64,000 bases of DNA, taken from Cellulomonas sp. KH9. GTDB lineage: Bacteria > Actinomycetota > Actinomycetes > Actinomycetales > Cellulomonadaceae. The notes under the pieces are model-generated. The model was given only the letters and a program-made list of their open reading frames with translations. It did no database searches and was not told the DNA's origin. The position numbers and the translations under genes are program-made. The stretch is taken from the NCBI RefSeq assembly GCF_900114185.1, contig NZ_FOSE01000001.1, positions 232,485 to 296,484 of the forward strand. Direction: 5' to 3'. Shown in pieces: positions 1 to 9,083 of this stretch (position 1 is the first letter of the stretch; each line of letters starts with the position of its first letter).

Positions 1-631
1 GGTGGGTGGGTTCGTGCTGCACCGCACGACCGTCGACCTGCCGACCCCCGCGGTGCTCGCGTTCGGCGAGGTCCGCGACCGTGCGCAGGTGTTCCTCGAC
101 GGTCGGCCCGTCGGGGTGCTCGACCGCGCCGAGCACGCGACCTCGCTGACGCTGCCCGCCGTCGGCGTCGCCCGCCTCGACGTGCTCGTCGAGGACCAGG
201 GCCGCGTCAACTACGGCCCGCGCATCGGGGAGGACAAGGGCCTGATCGGCCCGGCGACCCTGGGCGGCCGGCCGCTGACCGGGTGGCGGGTGCTGCCCGT
301 CGACGTGGACGCGGTCGCGGCGTCGCCCGCGCTCGCGGCCGGTGCCGCAGCCACGACCGGTCCGGTGCCCGGCCCCTCGTTCAGCGTCTGGGAGCACGAC
401 CTGCCGGTCGCCGACCTGTTCGTCTCGACCCGCGGCTGGGGCAAGGGCGTCGTGTGGGTCAACGGCACGTCGCTCGGCCGGTACTGGTCGAAGGGGCCGC
501 AGACCACGCTCTACGCGCCCGCCCCCACCGTCACGGGGCGCGGCGACCGCGTCGTCGTCCTCGAGCTGCTCGCCGGCGCCGGTGAGCTCGCGCTGGTCGA
601 CGCACCCGACCTGGGCCACACCGACTCCTGA
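1..631 (+). CDS. Beta-galactosidase, GH35 family, C-terminal fragment
   Basis: The reading frame is open at the left edge, so only about the last 209 residues are visible and the catalytic TIM barrel lies outside. What remains is the pair of C-terminal jelly-roll domains of GH35 beta-galactosidases: an LDGRPVGVLDR strand, NYGPRIGEDKGLIG, and the closing WVNGTSLGRYWSKGPQ motif that is highly characteristic of the family. The family removes terminal beta-D-galactosyl residues. No signal peptide can be judged. The neighbour downstream is a secreted GH30 galactanase-like enzyme, so the pair may digest type II arabinogalactan side chains (inference). A strong hairpin follows directly after the stop. 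Confidence 0.85.
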   Translation, partial: VGGFVLHRTTVDLPTPAVLAFGEVRDRAQVFLDGRPVGVLDRAEHATSLTLPAVGVARLDVLVEDQGRVNYGPRIGEDKGLIGPATLGGRPLTGWRVLPVDVDAVAASPALAAGAAATTGPVPGPSFSVWEHDLPVADLFVSTRGWGKGVVWVNGTSLGRYWSKGPQTTLYAPAPTVTGRGDRVVVLELLAGAGELALVDAPDLGHTDS

Positions 632-634
632 CCC

Positions 635-656
635 CCGGCCGGGCGTGCCCGGCCGG
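635..656 (+). terminator. Hairpin terminator after the GH35 gene
   Basis: A perfect 10-bp GC-rich inverted repeat with a 2-nt loop starts 4 nt after the GH35 stop codon. There is no T-tract, as is common in high-GC actinomycetes. Confidence 0.5.
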
Positions 657-736
657 TCGCACCACCGCAGCACCACGTACCACCCCGCACGACACGCACG
701 ACCCACCGTTCGCAGCGACCTCGGAGAAGAGGACAG

Positions 737-3700
737 ATGACGACGACGTCACGTCGCTCGACAGCGGGAGCCGCCGTGCTCGCGCTGACGGCCGGGCTCA
801 TCGCAGCCCCGGCCGTGACCGCACCGGCCACCGCCGCCCCGACGGGCACCGCGGTGACCGTCACCCCCAACCCCTGGTACGCGGGGGAGACGTTCCAGGG
901 CTGGGGGACCTCCCTCGTCTGGTTCGCCAACGCGACCGGCGGGTACCCGGCGGACGTCCGCCAGGACCTGTACGACAAGCTGTTCACGGCCGACGGCCTG
1001 GACCTCAACATCGCCCGCTACAACATCGGCGGCGGCCACGCGTCCGACGTCGAGGACTACCTGCGGGCCGGCGGCGCCGTCCCCGGGTGGTGGCGTGCCG
1101 ACACCACCGGCGACCTGTACGGCGCCCCGACGACGCACGCGAACGCCGAGGCGGTCCGCGAGGCGTTCGACCCGGCCGACGACCGGTTCTACGACCTGGA
1201 CGCGGACGCCGGGCAGCGGTGGTGGGTGCAGCAGCTCGCGGACGACGAGCAGATCACCCACTGGGAGACGTTCGCCAACTCCGCGCCGTGGTTCATGACC
1301 GAGAACGGGTACGTGTCCGGCGGGTTCGACCCGACCACCGAGCAGCTGCGGCCCGACTCCGTCGACGACTTCGCGGCGTACCTGGTGCGGGTCAGCGAGG
1401 CGCTGGAGGACGCGCACGGCATCGAGGTCGCGACCGTCGACCCGCTCAACGAGCCCAACACCGACTACTGGCGCACGACCCTCGAGGACGGCGTCCCGGT
1501 GGGCGGCCGGCAGGAGGGCATGCACGTCGGCCCGCAGCGGCAGGCCGACCTCATCGACGCGCTGGCCGAGCGGCTGCGCGCCCCGGGCTCCACGACCGAT
1601 GCCGTGGTGTCCGCCATGGACGAGACCAACCCGGGCACGTTCGTGCGCAACTGGCAGGCGTACGACGCGCAGACCCGCGCCAACGTCGACCAGCTCAACG
1701 TGCACACGTACGGCACGGGCGGGCGCGTCACGGTCCGCGACCTGGCCAAGGTCGAGGACAAGCCGCTGTGGATGAGCGAGGTCGAGGGCAGCTGGGTGTC
1801 GGGGTGGAACCCGGCCAGCATCGTCAACGGCCTGGGCCTGGCGGGGCGCATCCACGACGACCTGCGGGAGCTGGAGTCGGACGCGTGGGTGTTCTGGCAG
1901 CCGGTCGAGGACCTCTACAACATGGAGCCGCAGGGCGAGAACTCCAACTGGGGCGGGGTCTTCATCGACCTCGACTGCCGCTGGTACGGCTCCGGTGAGG
2001 ACCGCGTGTTCGCGTCCGAGCGCCGCGTCGACGACGCCGGCGGCGACTGGACGGACGTCGAGCCGTGCCACGTGGAGACGAGCACCAAGTACGACACCAC
2101 GCGCAACTTCACGCACTTCATCCGGCCCGGGGACCGGGTCATCGGCACCGACTCGACGACGACGACGGCCGCGCTCAAGGCCGACGGCACGTCGACGACG
2201 CTGGTGCACACCAACCCGACGTCCGAGCCGGTGACCCTCACGGTGGACCTGCGCCACTTCGGCACGATCGCCGCCGGGGCGACCGCGACGCCGTACGTGA
2301 CCACCGAGTCGCCGGCCGACCAGCCGGGCGCGAACGCACTGGTGCGGGGCGAGGCCGTGGCGGTCGACGCCGCGGCACGGTCCGTGACGCTCACGCTGCC
2401 GGCCCGGTCCGTGACGTCCGTGGACCTCGCGGGCGTCAGCGGCGTGGCGGACGACGCCGCGGCGCTGGCCGACGGGCGCACCTACCAGCTGGTGGGCGTC
2501 CAGAGCGGCAAGGCGCTGACGGTGGCCGACGCGGCCACCGCGACGACCATCACCACGCCGGGCGACACCGCACAGGCGGTGGGCCCGCAGCTGTGGACCG
2601 CGCACACCGTGGCACCGGGACGCCTCGACGGGACGCTGCGCGTCGTGCTGGAGGCGGCCGACGGGCGCGTGCTGGGGGCCACTCCCGCCGGCACCGACCT
2701 GCGGTCGGTGCCCGTGGCCGGCGCGGCGCAGGACCCGCAGACCCGCTGGATCCTGTCCTCGACCGACACGCTCACGTACGCGCTGGTCAACGAGGGGATC
2801 GGCCAGGCGCTCGAGGTCGGCGGGCAGTCGACCGAGGAGGACGCGGGCGTCGGGGTGTACGGCTCCAACGGCGGCGCCAACCAGCGCTGGTACCCGCGTG
2901 ACGTCGAGGCCACCGGCGTCCCGCCGGTCGCCGTGAGCACCACGGTCGGCGTCGCACCGGTGCTGCCGGCCACGGTGGTGCCGACGTACCGCTGGGGCAC
3001 GGGTCCCGCCGCCACGGTGGTGTGGGACGACGTCCCCGCCACGGCGTGGGAGCAGGCCGGGCAGGTGCCGGTCACCGGCACCGCGACCGACGTGTACGGC
3101 GCGACCCTGCAGGTGACCGCCACGGTCGACGTCGGCGGGTTCACGGTCACCGACCCGGTGTCCGTCACCACCTACGAGGGGGCGACGCTCGCGCAGGTGC
3201 AGGCCGCTGCCCCCGCGGTCGTGCCCGCGCGCATCGGGGCGTCGACGGCGACGTTCGACACGCCCGTCACGTGGGACTGGTCGGGCGTCACCGACGAGTC
3301 GTTCGCGACGCAGGGCGTCGTGCGCGTGACCGGTGCGGCCGTGTCCAACGAGCCGGACGCCGAGCCCGTGGCGGCGACGCTGCACGTGGTCGTCACCGCG
3401 CGGTCGTCGGCGAACATCGTGCCGCTGCCCACCACGACGGCATCGGCGACGTTCACCGAGCCGGGGTACTCGATCGAGAGCACCCGCAACGGCGACCGCA
3501 CCGACAAGGCGTGGTCGAACTGGGTGGGCACCGCGCGCGCGGGCGACACCCTGACGTACACGTTCCCGCAGACCCAGGTGGCCGACGCGGCCGTGTACTT
3601 CTACGTCGACGGCTGGCACCGCAGCTGGGCGAGCGAGGTGGCGGTCGAGCGGCAGACGGCCGACGGCACGTGGGTGCCGGTCGACGGGTCGCCGATCACC

Positions 3701-4579
3701 GTCGCCGAGCCGGGCGACGGGGCGGCCCCGGTCGTCACGCTCGACCTCGGTGGCGTGACCGCGACGGGTCTGCGGTTCGCGCTGACGCCGAACCCGGGTG
3801 TGCACATGATCGTCTCCGAGGTCGAGATCGGTGCGGTCGCCCCCGCGGCGTCGTCGGTGGCCGACCTGGCGGCGCTGCGCACCGACGGCGTCGACGTGCC
3901 GGGCCTCGCACCGGGCGTGACGTCGTACGACGTGACCGTCGACGGGTCGGCCTGGCCGACGGTCGTCGCGGTGCCCGTCGACGCGGCCGCGCGGGTGGCG
4001 GTGACGCAGCCGTCGGACGAGAACGGCGGCGTCGCGACCGTCCGCGTCACGTCGCCCGACGGGACCGTCTCGCAGGAGTACACGCTCACCGTGGAGCGCC
4101 GGGCGGTCGTCCGGGGCGTCACGCTCAGCGGGCTGACGTCGGACGGCACGGTGCGCGCCGGCACGCGGCTCACCGCGGTCGCCGACGTCGACCCGGCCGA
4201 CGCCCGGCTCCGCTACGCGTGGGCCGTCGACGGGAAGGTCGTGCGGGGGGCTACCGACGCGACGTTCACGCCGCGCAAGCCCCACGTGGGCGGCGAGGTG
4301 ACCGTGACGGTCACGGCGACGGCCCGCGGGTTCGCGACGTCGACGCCGGTGACGGCGCAGGCCGTGACCGTCGTCGAGGCCGAGCGGCCCGGGAAGCCGG
4401 GGAAGCCCGGGAAGCCGGGGGACGGCAAGCCCGGCAAGCCGGAGAAGCCCGGGAAGCCGGGGGACGGGAAGCCCGGCAAGCCGGAGAAGCCCGGGGACGG
4501 CAAGCCGGGCGACGGGAGGCCGGGCAAGCCCGGCAAGCAGGCCGGCCCCCCGCCCGGGAGGCCGGGTGGTCACCGGTGA
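737..4579 (+). CDS. Secreted multidomain GH30-type endo-beta-1,6-galactanase-like enzyme
   Basis: This 1280-residue protein starts with an obvious Sec signal peptide (basic MTTTSRRS, hydrophobic alanine-rich core, cleavage near ATAAP). The catalytic part (about 35-570) resembles clan A GH30 galactanases: GWGTSLVWFA, LNIARYNIGGG, probable acid/base Glu in DPLNEPN (about residue 240) and nucleophile Glu in MSEVEG (about 348), plus a beta-sandwich. A ricin-like domain (about 580-725, ending NQRWYP), Ig-like/Big domains, an F5/8-type C-like domain (about 915-1035), cadherin-like and Ig-like segments follow. The tail is low-complexity GKPGKPG. A good Shine-Dalgarno (agaagagga) lies upstream. The likely role is extracellular attack on beta-1,6-galactan or arabinogalactan. 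Exact substrate is inferred from family resemblance only. Confidence 0.8.
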   Translation: MTTTSRRSTAGAAVLALTAGLIAAPAVTAPATAAPTGTAVTVTPNPWYAGETFQGWGTSLVWFANATGGYPADVRQDLYDKLFTADGLDLNIARYNIGGGHASDVEDYLRAGGAVPGWWRADTTGDLYGAPTTHANAEAVREAFDPADDRFYDLDADAGQRWWVQQLADDEQITHWETFANSAPWFMTENGYVSGGFDPTTEQLRPDSVDDFAAYLVRVSEALEDAHGIEVATVDPLNEPNTDYWRTTLEDGVPVGGRQEGMHVGPQRQADLIDALAERLRAPGSTTDAVVSAMDETNPGTFVRNWQAYDAQTRANVDQLNVHTYGTGGRVTVRDLAKVEDKPLWMSEVEGSWVSGWNPASIVNGLGLAGRIHDDLRELESDAWVFWQPVEDLYNMEPQGENSNWGGVFIDLDCRWYGSGEDRVFASERRVDDAGGDWTDVEPCHVETSTKYDTTRNFTHFIRPGDRVIGTDSTTTTAALKADGTSTTLVHTNPTSEPVTLTVDLRHFGTIAAGATATPYVTTESPADQPGANALVRGEAVAVDAAARSVTLTLPARSVTSVDLAGVSGVADDAAALADGRTYQLVGVQSGKALTVADAATATTITTPGDTAQAVGPQLWTAHTVAPGRLDGTLRVVLEAADGRVLGATPAGTDLRSVPVAGAAQDPQTRWILSSTDTLTYALVNEGIGQALEVGGQSTEEDAGVGVYGSNGGANQRWYPRDVEATGVPPVAVSTTVGVAPVLPATVVPTYRWGTGPAATVVWDDVPATAWEQAGQVPVTGTATDVYGATLQVTATVDVGGFTVTDPVSVTTYEGATLAQVQAAAPAVVPARIGASTATFDTPVTWDWSGVTDESFATQGVVRVTGAAVSNEPDAEPVAATLHVVVTARSSANIVPLPTTTASATFTEPGYSIESTRNGDRTDKAWSNWVGTARAGDTLTYTFPQTQVADAAVYFYVDGWHRSWASEVAVERQTADGTWVPVDGSPITVAEPGDGAAPVVTLDLGGVTATGLRFALTPNPGVHMIVSEVEIGAVAPAASSVADLAALRTDGVDVPGLAPGVTSYDVTVDGSAWPTVVAVPVDAAARVAVTQPSDENGGVATVRVTSPDGTVSQEYTLTVERRAVVRGVTLSGLTSDGTVRAGTRLTAVADVDPADARLRYAWAVDGKVVRGATDATFTPRKPHVGGEVTVTVTATARGFATSTPVTAQAVTVVEAERPGKPGKPGKPGDGKPGKPEKPGKPGDGKPGKPEKPGDGKPGDGRPGKPGKQAGPPPGRPGGHR
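4387..4545 (+). repeat. GKP/GDGKPGKPE coding repeat in the GH30 tail
   Basis: The 3' end of the GH30 gene is an imperfect tandem repeat coding for GKPGKP, GDGKPGKPE and similar blocks. It gives a flexible, strongly basic tail that could bind acidic cell wall or polysaccharide (inference). Confidence 0.7.
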
Positions 4580-4604
4580 CCGGTCGCTGACCGGAGCCTG
4601 ACCG

Positions 4605-4641
4605 GCGCGGCCCGCGGGGAGCACGTCCTCGCGGGCCGCGC
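4605..4641 (+). terminator. Hairpin after the GH30 gene
   Basis: A 12-bp perfect inverted repeat (4605-4616 with 4630-4641) with a 13-nt loop lies 25 nt after the stop. It is a plausible factor-independent or pause terminator without a T-tract. Confidence 0.45.
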
Positions 4642-4716
4642 TGCGTCGTCCCGGCGGCCGCCACCTGCCGTGCAGCGCGTGCCTCTCGACGTCGTGGACC
4701 GACGCGATGCCTGACG

Positions 4717-5142
4717 ATGGCTGCCATGCCCGTCGTCCCCGCGGTCCAGATCGCGCTCCTGCTCACCGCGCTCGCCATCGCGCTGCCGCTCCTGCGTGCC
4801 GCCCGGGACGCCCGGCGGACCCGCCGGCGGCTCGAGCGTGCCCGCTCGGCGTCCGGTGAGGTCGTCGCCGTGGAGGACGTCGGGGGTTCGCCGGTGCCCA
4901 CGGTCCGGTACCACGTGGGGGACGAGCGCCACGAGACCCGGCCCCGCACCCCGCGTCCGGCGGCCCGGTACCTCGTCGGGCAGCCGGTCGACGTCCGCTA
5001 CGACCCGCAGGAGCCGGCGTGGATGACGGTCGAGGCGGTCCAGGGCGACGCGCGCGTGCCCCGCCCGCCACGGGCAGTCGCGACCGCGGCCGTGATGACG
5101 GCGCTGGTCGGGGCCGCGCTGGTGCTCCAGATGCTGCGCTGA
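4717..5142 (+). CDS. DUF3592-like small membrane protein
   Basis: A 141-residue protein with an N-terminal transmembrane helix (about residues 5-25), a soluble beta-rich segment with YHVGDERHETRP and LVGQPVDVRYDPQEP, and a second helix at the C-terminus. The topology and the P-V-x-V-x-Y-D-P pattern are those of DUF3592 proteins, whose function is unknown. An ATG at 4726 is an alternative start. It stands alone between two unrelated genes. Confidence 0.65.
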   Translation: MAAMPVVPAVQIALLLTALAIALPLLRAARDARRTRRRLERARSASGEVVAVEDVGGSPVPTVRYHVGDERHETRPRTPRPAARYLVGQPVDVRYDPQEPAWMTVEAVQGDARVPRPPRAVATAAVMTALVGAALVLQMLR

Positions 5143-5248
5143 CCGATGGCCGGGTGCCGCAGGTGCGGCGCGGGGCGGTCGTGTCGGCGCTAGCGGGTGC
5201 GCGCGGGGTTGCTGAGCGGGAAGCAGGTGGAACCGCATCCCGACATGG

Positions 5249-6337
5249 ATGGTGAAGCCGGTCGATCCTGGCGAGCGGGTGCACGAGACGACGGCTGGCG
5301 AGTGCTACCTGAGGGTCGGGGACGAGTCGCGCAGGCTGGGCTTCGCTCAGCGGCAGGAGCTCGAGTACGACCGCGGTGGGGCTCCGTTCGACGGGACGCC
5401 GGTTGACGTCCGTATCGAGGACCTCGACAAGGCTCAGGTGGAGGCCTACCAGGAGGCGATCGGGTCGTCGTCTCCGGAGGGCATGCTCCGCGCGCGAGGA
5501 CTCCTCACGCGGGACGGCCGCCTGACGGTCGCGGCTTACCTGCTCTTCGGCGAACGGCCGCAAGCCCTGTTCCCCAACGCGCAGGTTCGCGTCCTCCGCT
5601 ACCGCGGTGTGGAGCGGGGCACCGGAGCGGGCCTGACGCTCGAGGACGCCGCAGATGTCCGTTGCGAAGGTTCCATCCCGCAGCAGATCGCGCAAGCGGC
5701 ACAGGTCATCGGGTCGCTGGTCCCCGATCGACGCGCACTCGGTGCCAGCGGGCGGTTCGAGGCGGTCCCCGTGATTCCGCGGGACGCCTGGCTCGAGGGG
5801 CTGGTCAACGCCGTGCTTCACCGCTCCTACAGCATGGCCGGCGACCACGTGCGCGTCGAGATCTTCCCCAACAGAATCGAGATCTCCAGCCCAGGGCGCT
5901 TTCCCGGACTCGTGGACCCGACACGACCGCTCAACCTCAGCAGATATGCGCGCAACCCGCGCCTGGCACGTGTGTGCTCCGATCTGGGCATCGCGCAGGA
6001 ACTCGGGGAGGGGATCCGCCGCATCTTCGACCAGATGCGAGCCCGGGGACTGACCGACCCGCTGTACACACAGACCGCCGCGTCGGTCCAGCTGACGCTG
6101 TTCCTCTCGGACGCGCTCCCGGCGGAGGTCCGCGCGGCTCTTCCGGCCGGTGCGCTCAAGGTGCTCGATGCGCTGCGGCGTGCCGGTCGGCCACTGGGCA
6201 CCGGTCAGGTGGCCGATGTGGCGGGCGTGACTCGGCCGACCGCCTCGCGTCATCTGCAACGACTGCAGGACGCCGGCCTGGTGGCGTGGGAGGGCCAGTC
6301 GCCCAAGGACCCTCGGGCAGCGTGGCGACTGACGTAG
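5249..6337 (+). CDS. 5'-truncated AlbA_2/Schlafen-like ATP-binding transcriptional regulator
   Basis: The 362-residue product begins inside what is normally the end of an AlbA_2 (Schlafen-like) DNA-binding domain: GECYLRVGDESRRLGF matches the last strands of that fold, and the first roughly 90 residues are missing. An in-frame stop at 5213-5215 blocks a longer protein. The rest is intact: a HATPase_c_4-type (RecG-like) region with WLEGLVNAVLHRSYS, NRIEISSPGRFPG and QELGEGIRRIFDQM (about 165-280), then a winged-helix domain (about 300-360, TRPTASRHLQRLQDAGLV). Related genes are often annotated as putative DNA helicase or transcriptional regulator. It is probably decayed, though the remaining domains could still be made. 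A long palindrome follows its stop. Confidence 0.65.
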   Translation: MVKPVDPGERVHETTAGECYLRVGDESRRLGFAQRQELEYDRGGAPFDGTPVDVRIEDLDKAQVEAYQEAIGSSSPEGMLRARGLLTRDGRLTVAAYLLFGERPQALFPNAQVRVLRYRGVERGTGAGLTLEDAADVRCEGSIPQQIAQAAQVIGSLVPDRRALGASGRFEAVPVIPRDAWLEGLVNAVLHRSYSMAGDHVRVEIFPNRIEISSPGRFPGLVDPTRPLNLSRYARNPRLARVCSDLGIAQELGEGIRRIFDQMRARGLTDPLYTQTAASVQLTLFLSDALPAEVRAALPAGALKVLDALRRAGRPLGTGQVADVAGVTRPTASRHLQRLQDAGLVAWEGQSPKDPRAAWRLT

Positions 6338-6361
6338 CGGTCGTCGCGCCGGACACGTCCT

Positions 6362-6431
6362 CCATCGGCTACTGCAACATCTACTGCAACACGCATGTGG
6401 CAGTAGATGTTGCAGTAGCCGGCGTCGATGG
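6362..6431. repeat. Long palindrome with four copies of a CTACTGCAAC half-site
   Basis: Arms 6366-6387 and 6400-6421 are perfect 22-bp inverted repeats around a 12-nt loop that can itself pair. Flanking ccatc (6362-6366) and gatgg (6427-6431) also match. Each arm holds two direct copies of CTACTGCAAC spaced 12 bp apart (6369, 6381; reverse copies at 6397 with one mismatch and 6409). The unit starts 25 nt after the truncated regulator gene. It could be a terminator, an operator for a multimeric regulator, or a mobile palindromic element; the sequence cannot decide. Confidence 0.8.
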
Positions 6432-6587
6432 TCGTCATGGGCATCCGGTACCGGTCCGTCGGCCGAGTTCCTGCTCGGGTCCACCGACCTGCGGATCCTG
6501 CTCGCCGCGCGGTGCCCGGTGCACGCCCCAGGCCACGACCACCGGCCGCGAGGGAGGTGACCCCTGGCGGTGGGCCAGGATGTCCCC

Positions 6588-7547
6588 ATGACGACGCCGT
6601 CCCTCGGGGTGCTCCTGCCGCGTGACCTGCCCGCCGACCGTGTGCTCGAGCACGCCCGCCGCGCCGAGGCCCTGGGCTTCGACGAGCTGTGGGTGGTCGA
6701 GGACCTCGGCTTCCGCGGCGGTGCCGCGCAGGCCGCGGCCGTGCTGGCGGCGACCGAGCGGATCCACGTCGGCATCGGCATCGTGCCGGCCGCGTCGCGG
6801 GACGTCGCGTTCGCCGCGATGGACGCCGCGACGCTCGCGCGGCTGTTGCCGGGCCGCACGACCTTCGGCGTCGGGCACGGCATGCCGGACTGGATGCGGT
6901 CGGTCGGCCGGTGGCCCGCCCGGCCTCTGACCTACCTCGAGGAGTACACGGTCGCGCTGCGGGCGCTGCTGCGCGGCGAGACGGTGACGACCGCGCCCGG
7001 AGCCCAGGTCGTCCTCGACGGTGTCGCGCTCGACCCGTCGTCCGTGCCCGAGGTCGTGCCGGACGTGCTGCTGGGGGTGCGCGGCCCGCGCTCGCTCGCG
7101 GCCGCCGGGCGCGTGGCCGAGGGTGTGGTGCTCGCCGAACCCTGCGCTCCCGCGTACGTGCGGGCGGCCGTCGCGCAGGTCGCGGCGCCGGCGCCGCCCC
7201 GCGTCGTGACCTACGACGTCGCAGCCGTCGACGACGACGAGGCGCGTGCCCTCGCCGTCGCACGCACGGGCCTCGCGTGGATCGGCGAGCCCGACTGGGC
7301 GCCGCACGTCGCACCGCTGCCGTTCGCGGCCGACCTGGCCGACCTGCGTGCCCGCTGCGCGTCGCCCGAGGAGTTCGCCGCCGCCCTGCCCGACGCCTGG
7401 GTGCGCGAGCTGGCGCTGGCCGGCACGCCCGCCGACGTCCGCGAGCGCGTCACCGCGCGCGGGGACGCCGGGGCCACCACCTGCGTGCTGTTCCCCACGG
7501 GCCCGGACCCGGTCGCCGCGCTGGAGTCGCTCGCGCGGGTGCGCTGA
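6588..7547 (+). CDS. LLM-class flavin-dependent oxidoreductase
   Basis: A 319-residue luciferase-like monooxygenase: MTTPSLGVLLPRDLPADRVLEHARRAE-type N-terminus, GFDELWVVEDL, IHVGIGIVPA, and LPGRTTFGVGHGMPDWM, all typical of the F420/FMN-dependent LLM barrel. The substrate cannot be told; such proteins use reduced FMN or F420 in redox reactions. The ATG at 6588 is chosen because ccagga lies 8 nt upstream; a GTG at 6570 is possible but has no better site. It appears monocistronic. Confidence 0.8.
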   Translation: MTTPSLGVLLPRDLPADRVLEHARRAEALGFDELWVVEDLGFRGGAAQAAAVLAATERIHVGIGIVPAASRDVAFAAMDAATLARLLPGRTTFGVGHGMPDWMRSVGRWPARPLTYLEEYTVALRALLRGETVTTAPGAQVVLDGVALDPSSVPEVVPDVLLGVRGPRSLAAAGRVAEGVVLAEPCAPAYVRAAVAQVAAPAPPRVVTYDVAAVDDDEARALAVARTGLAWIGEPDWAPHVAPLPFAADLADLRARCASPEEFAAALPDAWVRELALAGTPADVRERVTARGDAGATTCVLFPTGPDPVAALESLARVR

Positions 7548-7676
7548 GCGACGGACGGCGGGCCGACCGGCTCCGGTTCGCCCGTCCGGGCGTCGGCCCC
7601 GGACTCTCACCCGCACATCGCGGCGACGTGCGTCAAGATGCTCCCTGACCCGCCCCACCCCCGGATCAGGAGTGCC

Positions 7677-9071
7677 GTGAGCAGCGAGGACCCGTCGACG
7701 ACGCCGCACGGAACCGGGGCGGTGCCGCCGCCCCCGCCGCCGCCGTTGGAGCCCTTCGCGGCGCCCGGTGTTCCGCCGGCGCCGCCCGGGACCGTCCCCT
7801 ACGGCAGCCCGGTGTCGCCGTACGGTGGGCCGTCCGCGAACCCGTACAACCCGTACGAGGTCGGGGGAGCGTCGTACGGCACGCCCCCGGGAGCGTCGTA
7901 CGGTCCGGGGGCCGCGTCCGACTCGCCGGCCGACGCGAACGGCGCGGCGTCCCACGGCGGGCCGCCTGGACACACCCCGCCTGGACACACCCCGCCTGGA
8001 CGCACCCCGCCTGGACACACCCCGCCAGGTGCCACGCCGCCGGGTGCCGTCCACCCCGGGGCCACCCCGCCGGGCGCGCCCTGGGGGCCGGTCGCGCCCC
8101 CGACGCGCAACGGCCTCGCCGTCGCCGCCCTCGTCCTGGCGGTCGTCGCGTTCGTCATGGCCTGGGCGCCGGTCGCCAACGTCGTGGCGGTGCTGCTGGG
8201 TCTCGTCGCGCTCGTGCTGGGCATCGTGTCGATCGCCCGGGGGCGGGGCGCGGGACGGAAGGTCGGCGCGGGCGTCGCCGGTGCCGTCGTCGGGACGTTG
8301 GCGACCGTGGTGGGCTTCACCACGCTGGTCGTGTACGAGCTCGTCTCGACCGAGGACGTCGTCGCGGAGCAGGGGGAGGAGCGCCTGGAGCCCGAGGGTC
8401 CCGGTGCCGCCCCCGACGAGGACCTGCCGGGTGGTGCGCAGGGCGACGGACAGCCCGGCGAGCCCGGGACCGAGCAGGGCGCGGGCGGTGACGCGGCGGC
8501 CGGCACCGCGGCACCGCTGCAGGTGGCCGACGTCGCGTTCGGCCCGGACCCGCTCGACGAAGGGTCCTGGTGGTTCGTCGTCGTCGTCGACAACCCCAAC
8601 CCGGAGCACCACTACGGCTCCGCGGAGATGTCGGTCGAGGCGATCGCCGCCGACGGCACCCTCATCGCGGCGCGTCCCCAGTACCTGACGGCGCTGCCCG
8701 GTCGCACGGCGATCACGGGGACCTTCCGTGAGCTCGGCGGGATGACCCCGGACCGCGTCGAGGTGCGGCTGCCCGCCGTGCAGCGGGGGGTCACCCACGT
8801 GCCCGGCGGCGGTGCGCTCACCTCGAGCACACCGGCGCCGCAGGAGTCGTCGTGGGGGACGACGGTCACCGGGACGGTGACGAGCACCCTGGCGGAGGAC
8901 GTCGAGATGGCCCTGGTCGTCGTCGTGGCGAGCGACCCGGCGGGGACCGTGGTGGGCGCGGCCCGCGGGTACGTCGACCTCGTGCCCGCGGGCGGCGAGG
9001 CCCCGTTCGAGATCGAGTTCTACGGCGAGCTGCCCGCCGGGACGCAGTTCACCGCCTACGCGACGCCCTGA
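7677..9071 (+). CDS. DUF4190-type membrane protein with proline-rich N-terminus
   Basis: A 464-residue protein. The first 135 residues are disordered and rich in P, G, Y and S, with SPYGGPSANPYNPYE-like runs and a PPGHT pentapeptide repeat. Two adjacent hydrophobic helices follow (NGLAVAALVLAVVAFVMAW and a glycine-rich partner, about 145-215) with the central IARGRGAGRK turn typical of DUF4190. The exported C-terminal part (about 220-464) is acidic linker then two beta-sandwich-like halves with parallel patterns. GTG at 7677 is preceded by atcaggag. Probably an envelope protein displaying a beta-rich domain outside; function unknown. Confidence 0.75.
   Translation: MSSEDPSTTPHGTGAVPPPPPPPLEPFAAPGVPPAPPGTVPYGSPVSPYGGPSANPYNPYEVGGASYGTPPGASYGPGAASDSPADANGAASHGGPPGHTPPGHTPPGRTPPGHTPPGATPPGAVHPGATPPGAPWGPVAPPTRNGLAVAALVLAVVAFVMAWAPVANVVAVLLGLVALVLGIVSIARGRGAGRKVGAGVAGAVVGTLATVVGFTTLVVYELVSTEDVVAEQGEERLEPEGPGAAPDEDLPGGAQGDGQPGEPGTEQGAGGDAAAGTAAPLQVADVAFGPDPLDEGSWWFVVVVDNPNPEHHYGSAEMSVEAIAADGTLIAARPQYLTALPGRTAITGTFRELGGMTPDRVEVRLPAVQRGVTHVPGGGALTSSTPAPQESSWGTTVTGTVTSTLAEDVEMALVVVVASDPAGTVVGAARGYVDLVPAGGEAPFEIEFYGELPAGTQFTAYATP
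7964..8023 (+). repeat. Four 15-bp tandem repeats coding PPGHT
   Basis: Four near-identical 15-bp units (start positions 7964, 7979, 7994, 8009; one base differs in the third) followed by degenerate copies. They lie in the proline-rich part of the DUF4190 gene and are prone to length variation. Confidence 0.8.
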
Positions 9072-9083
9072 CGAGCGGGGGAC

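Noticed and set aside
749..4624. A minus-strand open frame of about 1290 codons opposite the GH30 gene
   Set aside because: Arg/His/Gly-rich antisense translation of a high-GC gene; no domain, and the plus strand is a clear enzyme.
7964..8023. Regular repeats considered as a CRISPR-like array
   Set aside because: Units are contiguous 15-mers without spacers and are in frame in a proline-rich protein.
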